A stretch of DNA of 64,000 nucleotides, from the NCBI GenBank assembly GCA_905207705.1, contig CAJLMA010000005.1, positions 62,001 through 126,000 on the forward strand, given 5' to 3'. The translations under genes and the position numbers were made by a program. Positions 34,573 through 43,640 of the stretch are shown piece by piece (positions within the stretch are counted from its first letter, which is position 1; each line of letters begins with the position of its first letter). This stretch comes from an uncultured Prevotellaceae bacterium. Its GTDB lineage: Bacteria > Bacteroidota > Bacteroidia > Bacteroidales > Muribaculaceae. The notes beneath the pieces are model-generated. The model was not told the origin of the DNA. It worked only from the letters and a program-made list of their open reading frames with translations, and did not search any database.

Positions 34573-36309
34573 ATGAAAAAACAGTTGATTTTCTTGATGT
34601 TGATTTTGTCGGCTTGTGTATTCACTATGGGAGCCGTCGATAAACTTTATATTATCGGGGAAGTTGAAGGGAACGATTTCGTTTGGAATCCGACGAAAGG
34701 CGTTGAAATGACAGCTTCCGGTAATAATGTGTTCACTGCCACTGTGCAAATCGGGGCAGAAGGTACTCATCATCCGACTTTCGGTTTCACAAGCCAACTT
34801 GGGAGCAATGATGGAGACTGGTACACTTGCAACAGCAACCGCTATGGCGCACAAAACAATAACGACGTGATTCTTGACGGGCAAACGGCAACTCTTGTCA
34901 AAACAGAAAGTAATTCTTTCAGAATAGAGACAGGCGAGTATAATGTGATTGTTGATATGAATGCCATGACTGTGTCATGCGTCAACACCGGGGAAGGTAT
35001 TGCACCGACTTATCCCGAATTGCTCTACATACTCGGCGATGTCGAAGGCTCTTCATGGGACCCGTCAAACGGGAATGTATATGTAGAAATGTCGCGTCCC
35101 GGCTTGTATGTTTGCAACATCGTAATTACCGATGCCGATGGTGACGGATACGGTACGTTCGCTTTTGGCAGCAAGTTGGGAGCAAATTCCGGTGATTGGA
35201 AGACATTTAATGATAACAGGTATGGTCCTGTTGTTACAAATACCGAACTGTCGGCAGGGACAGCCGGGGTGATTGGTCAAAACGGAGACACTTCGTTCAA
35301 GATTGCCGCCGGAATTTATGCGGTTAAAGTAGATCTTTTGAAGCTGCGAATAACAATGTTCCCCGTCACGATGCTTGATGAGAACATAGGAGCAATATCA
35401 TTGTTCGTGCGTGAAGACGACACCGAAGGCACTGATGGGACTTACTATCAAATCAATGTACCGCTTGAAGGTGTTAAGGCGGTGGACAACATGCTTTATG
35501 CCGCTACCTTGCAGGGTGTGACCGAACGTTTTGTAGAAAATCCAAATCCGGGCGAATCGCAAGGTGAAGATGTGGAAAGCGACTTTGACCAACGCGACTG
35601 GGTAGCTTTGAAATTCGGCACGGCCGAGGAAGCGGCGAGTTATGCGGGTTCCACAATCCCGGCCGGAATTGTGGGACAATACTCAGGCACCATTCTTCCC
35701 ACGCTTGACGTGAGAATAACGCCCGAAGGAGCTACCGAGGGTATAACTTACGACGTTGACGAGCCTAATTTGTATGAATTGCGGAATATTTACAATTATG
35801 AGTCATACGAGTATAACGGGCAGGAATATACGGTGTTCAGGATGATTCCTCATTACGGCGAATATGTAGTGATGCGCGGATATGTTGAAAAGGATGAACA
35901 TGGCCTTTATTGGTTTACCGAAAGTTTGCCTACGGTAGATGGCCGAGAAGAGGTGAGAATGTACATACAACCTAAGACCGGCATCGAAATAACAGAATCG
36001 CCCAATGCAGATACTTATATGCTGATTCCCGGAATCATAAAGAAAAGCGGACAAGGTCCATGTATTGAACCTACAGGCGAGAGCCAAATTGCTACCGGTG
36101 TCGGGACTGTAATTGCCGAAGGCATGAGTGACGATGTTCGCGTCGTAGGTGGTGACGGTGTGATAAATGTCGTTGGCGATGTGGATGATGTGAAAGTGTA
36201 CACCATAGGCGGAGCCATTATAAGTGACGGAGAAACCGAAATACAGTGCGAAGCAGGCATTTATATTGTGAAAGCCGGAGCAAAAGTTATGAAAGTGATA
36301 GTGAGATAG
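34573..36309 (+). CDS. Secreted protein with two SusE/F-like beta repeats and a T9SS-type end
   Basis: 578 residues. A leader of about 20 residues is followed by AVDKLYIIGEVEGN. LSAC at 12-15 resembles a lipobox, so lipidation is possible. Two N-terminal modules are alike: LYIIGEVEGNDFVWNPTKG ... LGSNDGDWYTCNSNRYG, and LYILGDVEGSSWDPSNG ... LGANSGDWKTFNDNRYG. They resemble starch-binding modules of SusE/SusF outer-membrane proteins. A middle region of about 280 residues is not recognised. The end (VKVYTIGGAIISDGE ... AGIYIVKAGAKVMKVIVR) fits a T9SS sorting domain. No susC/susD is nearby, so a glycan-binding role is only suggested. Confidence 0.75.
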   Translation: MKKQLIFLMLILSACVFTMGAVDKLYIIGEVEGNDFVWNPTKGVEMTASGNNVFTATVQIGAEGTHHPTFGFTSQLGSNDGDWYTCNSNRYGAQNNNDVILDGQTATLVKTESNSFRIETGEYNVIVDMNAMTVSCVNTGEGIAPTYPELLYILGDVEGSSWDPSNGNVYVEMSRPGLYVCNIVITDADGDGYGTFAFGSKLGANSGDWKTFNDNRYGPVVTNTELSAGTAGVIGQNGDTSFKIAAGIYAVKVDLLKLRITMFPVTMLDENIGAISLFVREDDTEGTDGTYYQINVPLEGVKAVDNMLYAATLQGVTERFVENPNPGESQGEDVESDFDQRDWVALKFGTAEEAASYAGSTIPAGIVGQYSGTILPTLDVRITPEGATEGITYDVDEPNLYELRNIYNYESYEYNGQEYTVFRMIPHYGEYVVMRGYVEKDEHGLYWFTESLPTVDGREEVRMYIQPKTGIEITESPNADTYMLIPGIIKKSGQGPCIEPTGESQIATGVGTVIAEGMSDDVRVVGGDGVINVVGDVDDVKVYTIGGAIISDGETEIQCEAGIYIVKAGAKVMKVIVR

Positions 36310-36332
36310 CATAAATTATCTATTGGCATAAG

Positions 36333-36382
36333 GCGGAAGCCGCGGCATTACTCCATTAATGCTGCAGCTTCCGCTCCTTTTT
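36333..36382 (+). terminator. Terminator after the SusE/F-like secreted protein
   Basis: An 18-base arm (36333-36350) pairs with 36357-36374 with one mismatch and one G-U; TCCTTTTT follows. Confidence 0.85.
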
Positions 36383-36475
36383 GACACTGGTTTCAATTAA
36401 GATATTTTTATATGTAAATGGAGTTTATTATGTATGGAAATTCGTATATTCGCAATTGATAATGATTTATGAATT

Positions 36476-36946
36476 ATGAAACCGATTACGAATGTTCTAT
36501 TAGTAATATATATAATAGCTTATACTTTTTTGCCGTTTTTTGATGTAGCTTTTAACGGAGGCTGGACAGGATTTGACTACACAGCCTATACTATAACCGA
36601 GTCGTCGGAATTGTCAAAGCAACTGTTCTCGTTGGTGCCGTTTGCCGTGGCATTTTGCGCAATAAGTTTCAATTGCATGAAAAACAGATATTGGGGCATT
36701 GCCGTTGCGGCGATAATATGTTGCGGCATATATTTCTATGTAGATGCAAAAGACTTTGTGTTGATACAGCAACCCGAGTTTTTCAAAATCAAAGATCTTG
36801 GCATGGGATTTTATGTGAGTTATGCTTCTTTACTGCTTGCGCTTATTTCGGCGGCGGTGTCGGTATTGCCTTTTAAGTTCAACAAGTTTCATGCTCGAGA
36901 AATATTGTTTTACCACAAGAAAGAGAACGAGCGCGACGAGGCATAA
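36476..36946 (+). CDS. Small four-helix membrane protein, unknown
   Basis: 156 residues with four hydrophobic segments, near residues 5-25 (VLLVIYIIAYTFLPFF), 48-64, 72-90 (WGIAVAAIICCGIYFYV) and 108-130 (YVSYASLLLALISAAVSV), and a charged C-terminal tail ending ENERDEA. The first loop (about 26-46) has a cluster of Thr, Tyr and Ser. I do not recognise a family. A TATATTCG -7-like element sits at 36445-36452, 24 bases before the ATG, so it may be transcribed alone. An inner-membrane location is inferred. Confidence 0.6.
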   Translation: MKPITNVLLVIYIIAYTFLPFFDVAFNGGWTGFDYTAYTITESSELSKQLFSLVPFAVAFCAISFNCMKNRYWGIAVAAIICCGIYFYVDAKDFVLIQQPEFFKIKDLGMGFYVSYASLLLALISAAVSVLPFKFNKFHAREILFYHKKENERDEA

Positions 36947-37039
36947 CGTGGGGTTGTTTGGCCATGTCCAAATTAAATTGCCGATGGTGTGATGGACGAG
37001 TGCGCACGCCGGGAATTATGGCATTAACGTTATTTTGCG

Positions 37040-37047
37040 TAAATTTG
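37040..37047 (+). promoter_or_regulatory. -7 element before DUF3822 gene
   Basis: TAAATTTG, 29 bases before the ATG at 37076. The -33 region (about 37016-37020) is poor. Confidence 0.5.
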
Positions 37048-37075
37048 CAAATAAAATTTATGTCAAAGCAAAAGT

Positions 37076-37918
37076 ATGAGCAGCCTGTCGGATACTACAA
37101 ATGACATACATATCACCAATCCCGAAATGTGGACCTTGTCGCTTGGCGTGAGCAATGCCGGTCTAAGGCTTTTCATGTATAACGATAAGGAAATCAATTC
37201 CATGGTGAGCAGGAATATTACCATAGGCAAGAATATTTCGAGCGATGACGATTACTTGAAAGCGATTGAAGATGCAGTTTATGATAATCCTCTGTTGCTC
37301 GGAAATTTTAAGAAAGTGTCGATTCTCGTTGAATCATCTCATTTCCTGTTTTTCCCTCCGGAATACGGTGACGATGAGGCCATAGAGAGGGTGTTTGCCA
37401 AGACTTTCCCTGAATGCTGCGGAGATGTTGTCACGTCGCGTGCGACAGCGTGTGGTGCCGATGTAGCTTTCATGTTGCGAAAAGGGCTGTACAGGTTCTT
37501 GTTGCGTACATTCGACAATCCACCGGTGAGGTTGAATCTCGAGGTGTTAAGCTCGCATTTCGTTGGGAAGAATAATTATTCCACAGTCAACAAGGAATAT
37601 GTTTATGTACACGACAACAGGTTGGACTTGTGCGTATTCAAGCGCGGACGATTGCAACTTGCAAATACTTTTACATTCAGGCATTTTAATGATGCCATAT
37701 TTTTCATACTTGGGATATGGAACATGTTTTCGATGGATCCAATATCCGACGAGATACAGATAGCCGGAGACAAGGAGGTAAAGGATGCCATAGTGCCGGT
37801 GCTGCGAGAATATGTTACTTATGTGCTGCCTGTGGTAATGCCTCCGTCGGCAATGAAGCTGGGTAATGATGTGGTAAAAGCCCCATTGGATTTAATTCTT
37901 TTGTCATTATGCGGATAA
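37076..37918 (+). CDS. DUF3822 family protein
   Basis: 280 residues, a Bacteroidetes-specific family that regularly sits directly upstream of rsmD, as here. N-terminal MWTLSLGVSNAGLRLFMYN and the later SHFVGKNNYSTVNKEYVYVHDNRLDL pattern suggest a duplicated actin-like/RNase H-like fold, the layout known for pilus-assembly ATPase relatives; I see no intact nucleotide site. Its 3' end overlaps rsmD by 10 bases, implying coupled translation. Function unknown. Confidence 0.85.
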   Translation: MSSLSDTTNDIHITNPEMWTLSLGVSNAGLRLFMYNDKEINSMVSRNITIGKNISSDDDYLKAIEDAVYDNPLLLGNFKKVSILVESSHFLFFPPEYGDDEAIERVFAKTFPECCGDVVTSRATACGADVAFMLRKGLYRFLLRTFDNPPVRLNLEVLSSHFVGKNNYSTVNKEYVYVHDNRLDLCVFKRGRLQLANTFTFRHFNDAIFFILGIWNMFSMDPISDEIQIAGDKEVKDAIVPVLREYVTYVLPVVMPPSAMKLGNDVVKAPLDLILLSLCG

Positions 37919-38475
37919 TAAGAGGGAAATATGGCCGTCGACGTTTCGATGTGCCAAAGAATATCACGGCAAGACCTACTACCGATTTTGCCCGTGAAAA
38001 TATATTCAATGTAATCGAGAACATGTTGGATCTCGAAGGTGCCAAGGCTCTTGATTTGTTTGCCGGGACCGGAGCTGTGAGCTTTGAATTCCTGTCGCGC
38101 GGATGCAGCAATGTGACGTGTGTGGAAAAAGCGTCAACTCAATATAATTTTATTAAAAACGTAAAAGGAGAGTTGAACGCCTCAGGCCTTTCAATTGTGA
38201 AGGGTGACGTGTTCCGATTCATAAGTGCATGTGACAAATCATTTGATATAATATTTGCCGATCCGCCGTATGACCTTCCGCAGTTGCCCGAAATTCCGGC
38301 GAGAGTGCTTGGCTCGTCGCTTGTGAAGCCCGGCACAGTGTTCATAATGGAACATTCAAGAAATAATGATTTCTCCGGTCTGCCGGGATTTGTGGAGCGT
38401 CGTGTGTATGGCAGTGTCAATTTTTCCATCTTTGTCGTCGGGGATAAAGCTGAGTCGGGTAATGGCGACGATTGA
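37909..38475 (+). CDS. rsmD: 16S rRNA (guanine966-N2)-methyltransferase RsmD
   Basis: 188 residues. It begins MRIIRGKYGRRRFDVPKN, with the RsmD N-terminal pattern and RPTTDFARENIFNVIEN. The SAM motif ALDLFAGTGAVSFEFLSRG and the catalytic DPPY motif in IIFADPPYDLP identify an N2-guanine methyltransferase acting on 16S rRNA during 30S assembly. The gene starts inside the 3' end of the DUF3822 gene (10-base overlap). Length is normal. Confidence 0.93.
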   Translation: MRIIRGKYGRRRFDVPKNITARPTTDFARENIFNVIENMLDLEGAKALDLFAGTGAVSFEFLSRGCSNVTCVEKASTQYNFIKNVKGELNASGLSIVKGDVFRFISACDKSFDIIFADPPYDLPQLPEIPARVLGSSLVKPGTVFIMEHSRNNDFSGLPGFVERRVYGSVNFSIFVVGDKAESGNGDD

Positions 38476-38517
38476 TGTTTAACTGTAGTTTACAGGGTCT
38501 TAAGTACATATTGTTTT

Positions 38518-39441
38518 ATGCAACCAGTTACTAAAAAAAGTTCTTCGGGCTTGGGACTCATTGCCGGCATCCTTGGCGCAATGAGTTTTGGCTTCATACC
38601 TGTATTTAGCAAACCAGCATTGGCATTGGACCTGTCGCCTGCATGTATCTTGACCTATCGGTTTTCGTTGGCAGCCATTATGCTGGGGATTTTCCTTGTG
38701 ATGCGAGGCACAAGCCTTAAACTTGAAAGGCGTTATCTTCCCGACATGATGCTTCTCACGTTGTGTTATTGCGTGTCGGGCGGATGCTTGATGCTTGGTT
38801 ATGAATATATGTCGGGAGGAGTCACAGGGGTGATTCATTTCACCTATCCTGTTTTTGTCCTGCTTATATTGCTTGTCGTGTATCGTGAGAAGGTTAAATT
38901 GTCATCGGTTTTGGCCATTATCATAGCGATTGCCGGGATATATTGCCTTGGCGTGCTTGGCGGTGACGAGGCTTTCATTCCGGGAGCCGACCGTGCCGAG
39001 GGTGTGGTGATAGTGGTTATTTCCGGTCTTGGGTATGCTTCCTATATGGTATTCATCAACAAGTGCGGGGTGAGAAAATTTGATTCGCTGTTTCTCACGT
39101 TTTGGATTCTTGTGTTCACTGCGCTTGTATTTGCAGTCATTTCAATGAGCAAGGGCGAGTTGGTCCTTGTTTCCGACACCGCAACGTGGCTCAATTTTCT
39201 TGCGCTCGCATTGCTGTCCACAGTAGTGGCCAATGTGCTTGTCGTATATTCGGTAAAAGTTGTTGGGTCGACGCTGGCATCGATATTGAGCGCGATGGAG
39301 CCGGCCACTTCGGTCGTCATGTGCATAATACTTTTTGACGAGGCTCTCAACTTTCCTATTGTGACAGGCATAGCTCTCATAGCAATTGCTGTTGGCATAG
39401 TAATCGCGCGCAACCATAGGAGTCGTGTCGGAGCTGCCTGA
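38518..39441 (+). CDS. EamA/DMT-family transporter
   Basis: 307 residues with about ten hydrophobic segments arranged as two EamA repeats (residues about 10-145 and 160-295). The first repeat begins LGLIAGILGAMSFGFIPVFSKPA; the second ends NFPIVTGIALIAIAVGIVIA. Drug/metabolite superfamily exporters carry amino acids, nucleosides or metabolites; the substrate is not readable. It follows rsmD by 42 bases without an evident terminator, so it may be co-transcribed. A conserved proline in GFIPVFSKP is typical of the family. Confidence 0.87.
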   Translation: MQPVTKKSSSGLGLIAGILGAMSFGFIPVFSKPALALDLSPACILTYRFSLAAIMLGIFLVMRGTSLKLERRYLPDMMLLTLCYCVSGGCLMLGYEYMSGGVTGVIHFTYPVFVLLILLVVYREKVKLSSVLAIIIAIAGIYCLGVLGGDEAFIPGADRAEGVVIVVISGLGYASYMVFINKCGVRKFDSLFLTFWILVFTALVFAVISMSKGELVLVSDTATWLNFLALALLSTVVANVLVVYSVKVVGSTLASILSAMEPATSVVMCIILFDEALNFPIVTGIALIAIAVGIVIARNHRSRVGAA

Positions 39442-39788
39442 AATGTACGTCTTTTTCAATTCCTTTTCATGTAAAACTTTTTATCATTGCCGGAAATTGT
39501 CAAGAAGAGCTTTTAGAAAAATTTTCCCAAGTGTCGCATAAATTGCAAGGAAAATACTCGAACGCCCTACTTCGCCACGTTCAACAAACGGGCACGAATA
39601 GAGGAAATTACAAAATTGGTGCTACATTTGGCAGGCATGCAATATTCAGTTGGCATTTACATGGATAAAGATGCCGCAACCTACTGCATTGCAGAGCTTT
39701 GGGCATATAATCAAAAACACGAAAAGCATTGAAGCGATAATTAAGTGGCGTGCAACCACCCGTAGCAATATGAGGCTGTCATGAAGTC
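39442..39788. other. Intergenic stretch with a possible gene remnant
   Basis: 347 bases between convergent genes. On the + strand one frame stays open from 39517 to the stop at 39732, about 71 codons without a proper start; its only ATG-led part begins near 39637 (MQYSVGIYMDKDAATYC) and gives 31 residues ending YNQKHEKH. The preceding codons look coding-like (FATFNKRARIEEITKLV) but match nothing I know. It may be a decayed small gene. No terminator or RNA gene was seen. Confidence 0.3.
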
Positions 39789-41156
39789 TCAGTGGCGGTC
39801 GTGGGAGAAGTAATTTTTCATGAGCCGTTTTACCCTCGGTGCAAGCAGCAACAACGCTATCATGTTGGGTAGAGCCATCAATGCAAATGACATATCCATC
39901 AGTGCTACGACCGAGTTGAGAGGAATCATTGCGGCCACTATTATCATTATCAGGTAGAAGTAGTTATAATACTTCGTATTTTTTGCCCCAAAAAGGAAAT
40001 TGGTGCATTTCATTCCATAATAGGAATAGGAAAACATGGTGGAAAATGCAAAGAACAGCACGATTGCCATAAGCATGTATTCGCCGTATCCCGGAAGCAG
40101 CTCCCCGAAGGCATTTAAAGCAAGGTCAAGCCCTTTTATCTCTCCTGAGGATATGTCGTATCCCGCCAGCAGAATCGGTATTGCAGTTAGTGTGCACACA
40201 AGTCCTGAGTCGAGAGCCGGGCCGATCATTGCGATTAGGCCTTCGCGTATCGGGTTGTTGTTGCGCGATGCACCGTGCATGAGCGATGCCGTGCCTACGC
40301 CGGCTTCATTGACGTAGGTAGCGCGGCGTGCGCCTATTATTGCCGTGCCGAGCACGCCACCTATGCCTGCTTCCATGTTGAATGCGTCATGCAGTATTGT
40401 GGAGATTACGCCGGGAATTTTGTCGAGGTTCATCAATATAATGACAACCACGAGGATGAAATAAAGCAGCACCATCACCGGTACGATTTTGGAAGAAATG
40501 CTTGATATGCGTTTTATTCCACCCAAAATCACCGAAGCCACGATTATGCTGATGGTTGTGCCCATCAGAAACCTGAGCATCAAGGTGTTTTCGATGCCGG
40601 CAGGAGTCGTGAATACTGTCGTTACAGCTTCCACGAGTTGATTGGCTTGCATGAAGCACAATGTGCCAATAAGACCGAATATAGCGAAAAAGTAGGCCAT
40701 TGGAGCCCATTCCTTGCCAAGTCCGGTGGTAATTATGTACATTGGGCCGCCTTGAGTTTCTCCCGAAGAATCTTTACCCTTGTACATCACGGCGAGAGCT
40801 CCTTCAAAGAACTTGGTGGACATGCCGACCACTGCGCTAACCCACATCCAGAACACGGCTCCGGGGCCGCCCATGGTGACCGCTATTGCCACACCTGCTA
40901 TGCACCCCATGCCGACGGTCGAGGCTATTTCGCTCATCAAGGCTTGGAAAGAGCTTATTTGGCCCTCGCCGCTGGCAACGGCCTTGCTTTCGCGCAGAGC
41001 TTTTATCGATGAGTCCAAATGGCGTAATGATACTCCGCCTGAGTAAATAAAAAGAAACAGGCCCCCGCCTATCAACAGGAAGAAGAACGGGTATCCGCAT
41101 ACATGATTGCTCGCGACAGTCAGCATGTCGGCAATACCGGTTAATATTTGTTCCAC
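39789..41156 (-). CDS. Sodium:alanine symporter family protein (AGCS)
   Basis: 455 residues with about 10-11 membrane segments. The family signature is clear: FQALMSEIASTVGMGCIAGVA, then GGPGAVFWMWVSAVVGMSTKFFEGAL and TAIIGARRATYVNEAGVG, the conserved core of AGCS amino-acid/Na+ carriers. It imports alanine or glycine with sodium across the inner membrane; the precise substrate is family-based. It converges with the DMT gene and lies 71 bases downstream of the nucleotidyltransferase on the same strand. Confidence 0.92.
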   Translation of the reverse strand: MEQILTGIADMLTVASNHVCGYPFFFLLIGGGLFLFIYSGGVSLRHLDSSIKALRESKAVASGEGQISSFQALMSEIASTVGMGCIAGVAIAVTMGGPGAVFWMWVSAVVGMSTKFFEGALAVMYKGKDSSGETQGGPMYIITTGLGKEWAPMAYFFAIFGLIGTLCFMQANQLVEAVTTVFTTPAGIENTLMLRFLMGTTISIIVASVILGGIKRISSISSKIVPVMVLLYFILVVVIILMNLDKIPGVISTILHDAFNMEAGIGGVLGTAIIGARRATYVNEAGVGTASLMHGASRNNNPIREGLIAMIGPALDSGLVCTLTAIPILLAGYDISSGEIKGLDLALNAFGELLPGYGEYMLMAIVLFFAFSTMFSYSYYGMKCTNFLFGAKNTKYYNYFYLIMIIVAAMIPLNSVVALMDMSFALMALPNMIALLLLAPRVKRLMKNYFSHDRH

Positions 41157-41227
41157 GATTGGTTGAATTTTGATGTTATGTGTGAATATTTTTGATTTAG
41201 GCGTGTGGGATTATGGCGCATGGCGCG

Positions 41228-42292
41228 TCAGTCATCCATGCGTTCAAGCCCGTCACGTTGCTTCATAAGTTCTTGTGCCGCGCGGAAATCGTCGGGCGAC
41301 CCTATGTCGATCCATGTGCCGTTTATGACAAACTGCCTGACACGTCCGCCATGTTTTATCAGGTCTTCGATAAAGTCGGTTGCATCGTAGTATGAATTTT
41401 TCGGAATGATGTCGGTGCAGCGACGGTTTATCATGTATATTCCGGCATTTGCATAGTAGTTGAACGTAGGCTTTTCTTCCAGCCCGTGCACATGATTTCC
41501 ATCGGTGCGGAATATTGCATAAGGCACCGACACTACATAGGGTATTACGGCGGCAGTCATGTCGGCATCTTCCTCCATGTGAGCCATGTACATGGCTTCA
41601 TAATTTATGTTTGTCAGCAAGTCGGAGTTCATTAGCAGTATGGTCCCGTTTTCGCCTTCAGGCACGAGTGTCAACGAGCCTATCGTACCCATGCGGCAAG
41701 GCTCTTTTATGCAATTAACCTTGATTCCGGAAACCGGGGCAGCGAAATGCTGTTCGATTTTCTCGGCAAGGTAATTGACAGTCACGGCAATGTTTTTTAT
41801 CCCGTTGCGTGCGAGGGCTTCTACATTGTAGTCGATGATACATTTGCTGCCTATTTTCAAGAGTGGCTTTGGCGTTTCGAGTGTCATCGGACGTAGGCGC
41901 TCGCCTTTGCCCCCTGCCATCAATACGGCGTCGAGTGGCAATATCGAGTGATATACCGAGAAGTCGTATATTGTTTTTAGAGTGCCGTCGGCGTTGAGGT
42001 GCGGAACGAGGGTCAAATGGCGACGACGTATGTCGCGTATGTCGCGTATGTCGGGATGTGCCGACTTGAACGCGGCAAATTTCGTGTGCATTATTTCATT
42101 TACCCTTGATTCGAGAGTGTGCCCTGCAATCAGGCTGCGCCTGATGTCACCGTCGGTAAGCGAGCCGGTGACATGCTTGTCGTTGTCGATGGCAAATAAA
42201 GTCATCGAGCGTCCCGACAGCTTGTTGAGCTTGTGCAGGGCTTCGAGTACCGAGGCGTTTTCGCTTATTATGTAGTCGTTAAGATCTTGCAT
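41228..42292 (-). CDS. CBS-domain sugar nucleotidyltransferase
   Basis: 354 residues from the ATG at 42292; an in-frame ATG at 42328 would add 12 residues. The N-terminal part (residues 1-110) is a CBS pair (SGRSMTLFAIDNDKHVTGSLTDGDIRR). The C-terminal part is an NTP transferase: AVLMAGGKGERLRPMTLETPKPLLKIG with the phosphate-binding glycine loop and MNSDLLTN as metal site. This layout matches GDP/CMP-sugar synthases such as HddC and LegF relatives. A 9-base tandem unit at about 42027-42054 encodes repeated Asp-Ile-Arg. The sugar is unknown, and no partner sugar genes lie adjacent. It follows porQ by 46 bases. Confidence 0.82.
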   Translation of the reverse strand: MQDLNDYIISENASVLEALHKLNKLSGRSMTLFAIDNDKHVTGSLTDGDIRRSLIAGHTLESRVNEIMHTKFAAFKSAHPDIRDIRDIRRRHLTLVPHLNADGTLKTIYDFSVYHSILPLDAVLMAGGKGERLRPMTLETPKPLLKIGSKCIIDYNVEALARNGIKNIAVTVNYLAEKIEQHFAAPVSGIKVNCIKEPCRMGTIGSLTLVPEGENGTILLMNSDLLTNINYEAMYMAHMEEDADMTAAVIPYVVSVPYAIFRTDGNHVHGLEEKPTFNYYANAGIYMINRRCTDIIPKNSYYDATDFIEDLIKHGGRVRQFVINGTWIDIGSPDDFRAAQELMKQRDGLERMDD

Positions 42293-42337
42293 CTTGAAAA
42301 TGAGTTGATTGATGTGTTGCGATTGCATGAGATATTG

Positions 42338-43363
42338 TCATCTCATCATCTCCGAAATTGAAGCTGTGAGGTTGAACATGAATGTCGTGCCTCCGATGTG
42401 CGGCTGCGCAAGTGCCACTCCAAATCCCATGGCTTTGACTCTCAATCCTGCGCCTATCGAAAATCCCGACAGGAAATTGCGGGCATAAGTGGCCATGTCG
42501 GTACGGGTCTTGTAGTTGTAACCGAGGCCTATGTAGAATTTCTCGGACGGCACATATTCGGCCGCGAAAATCAAGTGTCGGAACAGGTTGCTCACGAACG
42601 AATTCTTTTCTACGAGTTCGGAGACAGTGGAATTTTCGTTTTCCTTGTCATAATAAGGCAGCTTCCACTTGTTCAGGTGAATGGCGGTTATCGAGAATCT
42701 TATTGGCGAATTGTTGAGCGACTTGGATATCCCTGCCTGTATGTCCCATGGAAGCTTGTTGTAGTTTTCATTGAACTTTTTTACTTGGCCTCCGAGGTTT
42801 TTCATCACGATTGAGAATGAAAAATCATTGTCGGGATTATAGTAATTCACGCCGAGGTCAGCGCAGATTGCCATTGCGTTGTATGCTTCATAGCTTGAAT
42901 ATACAAATTTCATTGTGATTCCGCCACGCCAGTAGTCGTTTATGTCGTGTGAGAATGTGCCGGAGAATGCTATGTCGGAAGGTGAGAATGTGCCGGTCAC
43001 CGTTCCGTCGGGGTCGGTGGCTGTCATGCTTCCGTAGCCGAAGTACTGTATTCCGGCAGCCCATGCCGAGCGGTCGTTGACGGGAGAAGTGATGCGAGCT
43101 CCCATGAAGTTGCTGCCCCCGAGATACCGCATGTAGTTCAATCCGGCTTGGGTCTCGAATTCGGGCCCGAGCAAGGCCGGGTTCTGCTCGACGAGGTTTA
43201 TATCGTCGTCGATTACCGTCAGGTTGACACCTCCGAGCGCATAGGCGTGCGACGATTGCGTTACGTTGAGGAATTCATAGGCTGTTGTGCCGTCCTCGGC
43301 TATGCAGCGCAACGCTGTCGCAATGAATAGCAGCAGGGATATTATGCAGGTTTTTAAATTCAT
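42338..43363 (-). CDS. porQ: Type IX secretion system protein PorQ
   Basis: 341 residues from the ATG at 43363 (an ATG three codons upstream is possible). It has a signal peptide (about 22 residues), then the PorQ/PorV-like opening TTAYEFLNVTQSSHAYALGG, VNLTVIDDDINLVEQNPALLG and a beta-barrel ending in repeated strands. PorQ belongs to the PorU-PorV-PorQ-PorZ complex at the cell surface that processes and anchors T9SS cargo in Porphyromonas gingivalis. The presence of T9SS sorting domains elsewhere in this window fits. The other complex genes are not in this window. Confidence 0.85.
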   Translation of the reverse strand: MNLKTCIISLLLFIATALRCIAEDGTTAYEFLNVTQSSHAYALGGVNLTVIDDDINLVEQNPALLGPEFETQAGLNYMRYLGGSNFMGARITSPVNDRSAWAAGIQYFGYGSMTATDPDGTVTGTFSPSDIAFSGTFSHDINDYWRGGITMKFVYSSYEAYNAMAICADLGVNYYNPDNDFSFSIVMKNLGGQVKKFNENYNKLPWDIQAGISKSLNNSPIRFSITAIHLNKWKLPYYDKENENSTVSELVEKNSFVSNLFRHLIFAAEYVPSEKFYIGLGYNYKTRTDMATYARNFLSGFSIGAGLRVKAMGFGVALAQPHIGGTTFMFNLTASISEMMR

Positions 43364-43541
43364 TGATTGCATTTATGTTATACTTGCATGGCGATGATGC
43401 CTATATGTGTAAACGTATAAAATGCGATGATAGTATGTGACGCGGTATCTTAATTTTGCTCAATAAAACAATTGACATGTATCCACTTTACAAAAAAATG
43501 ACTAAACATTATTAAGCAAATTCAAATAACGCTGCCAAGCA

Positions 43542-43573
43542 TTTGATTGGTATGGGATAAGCGTATATATTTG
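43542..43573 (+). promoter_or_regulatory. Promoter before the TonB-domain protein
   Basis: TTTG 43542-43545, exact 20-base spacer, TATATTTG 43566-43573. It predicts a start near 43580 and a 60-nt leader to the ATG at 43641. Confidence 0.78.
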
Positions 43574-43640
43574 TAACGAATAAAAAAGGAATATTCCCAT
43601 CAATGTGTTGATGACATGAAAAAATACCAACTGTATTACT

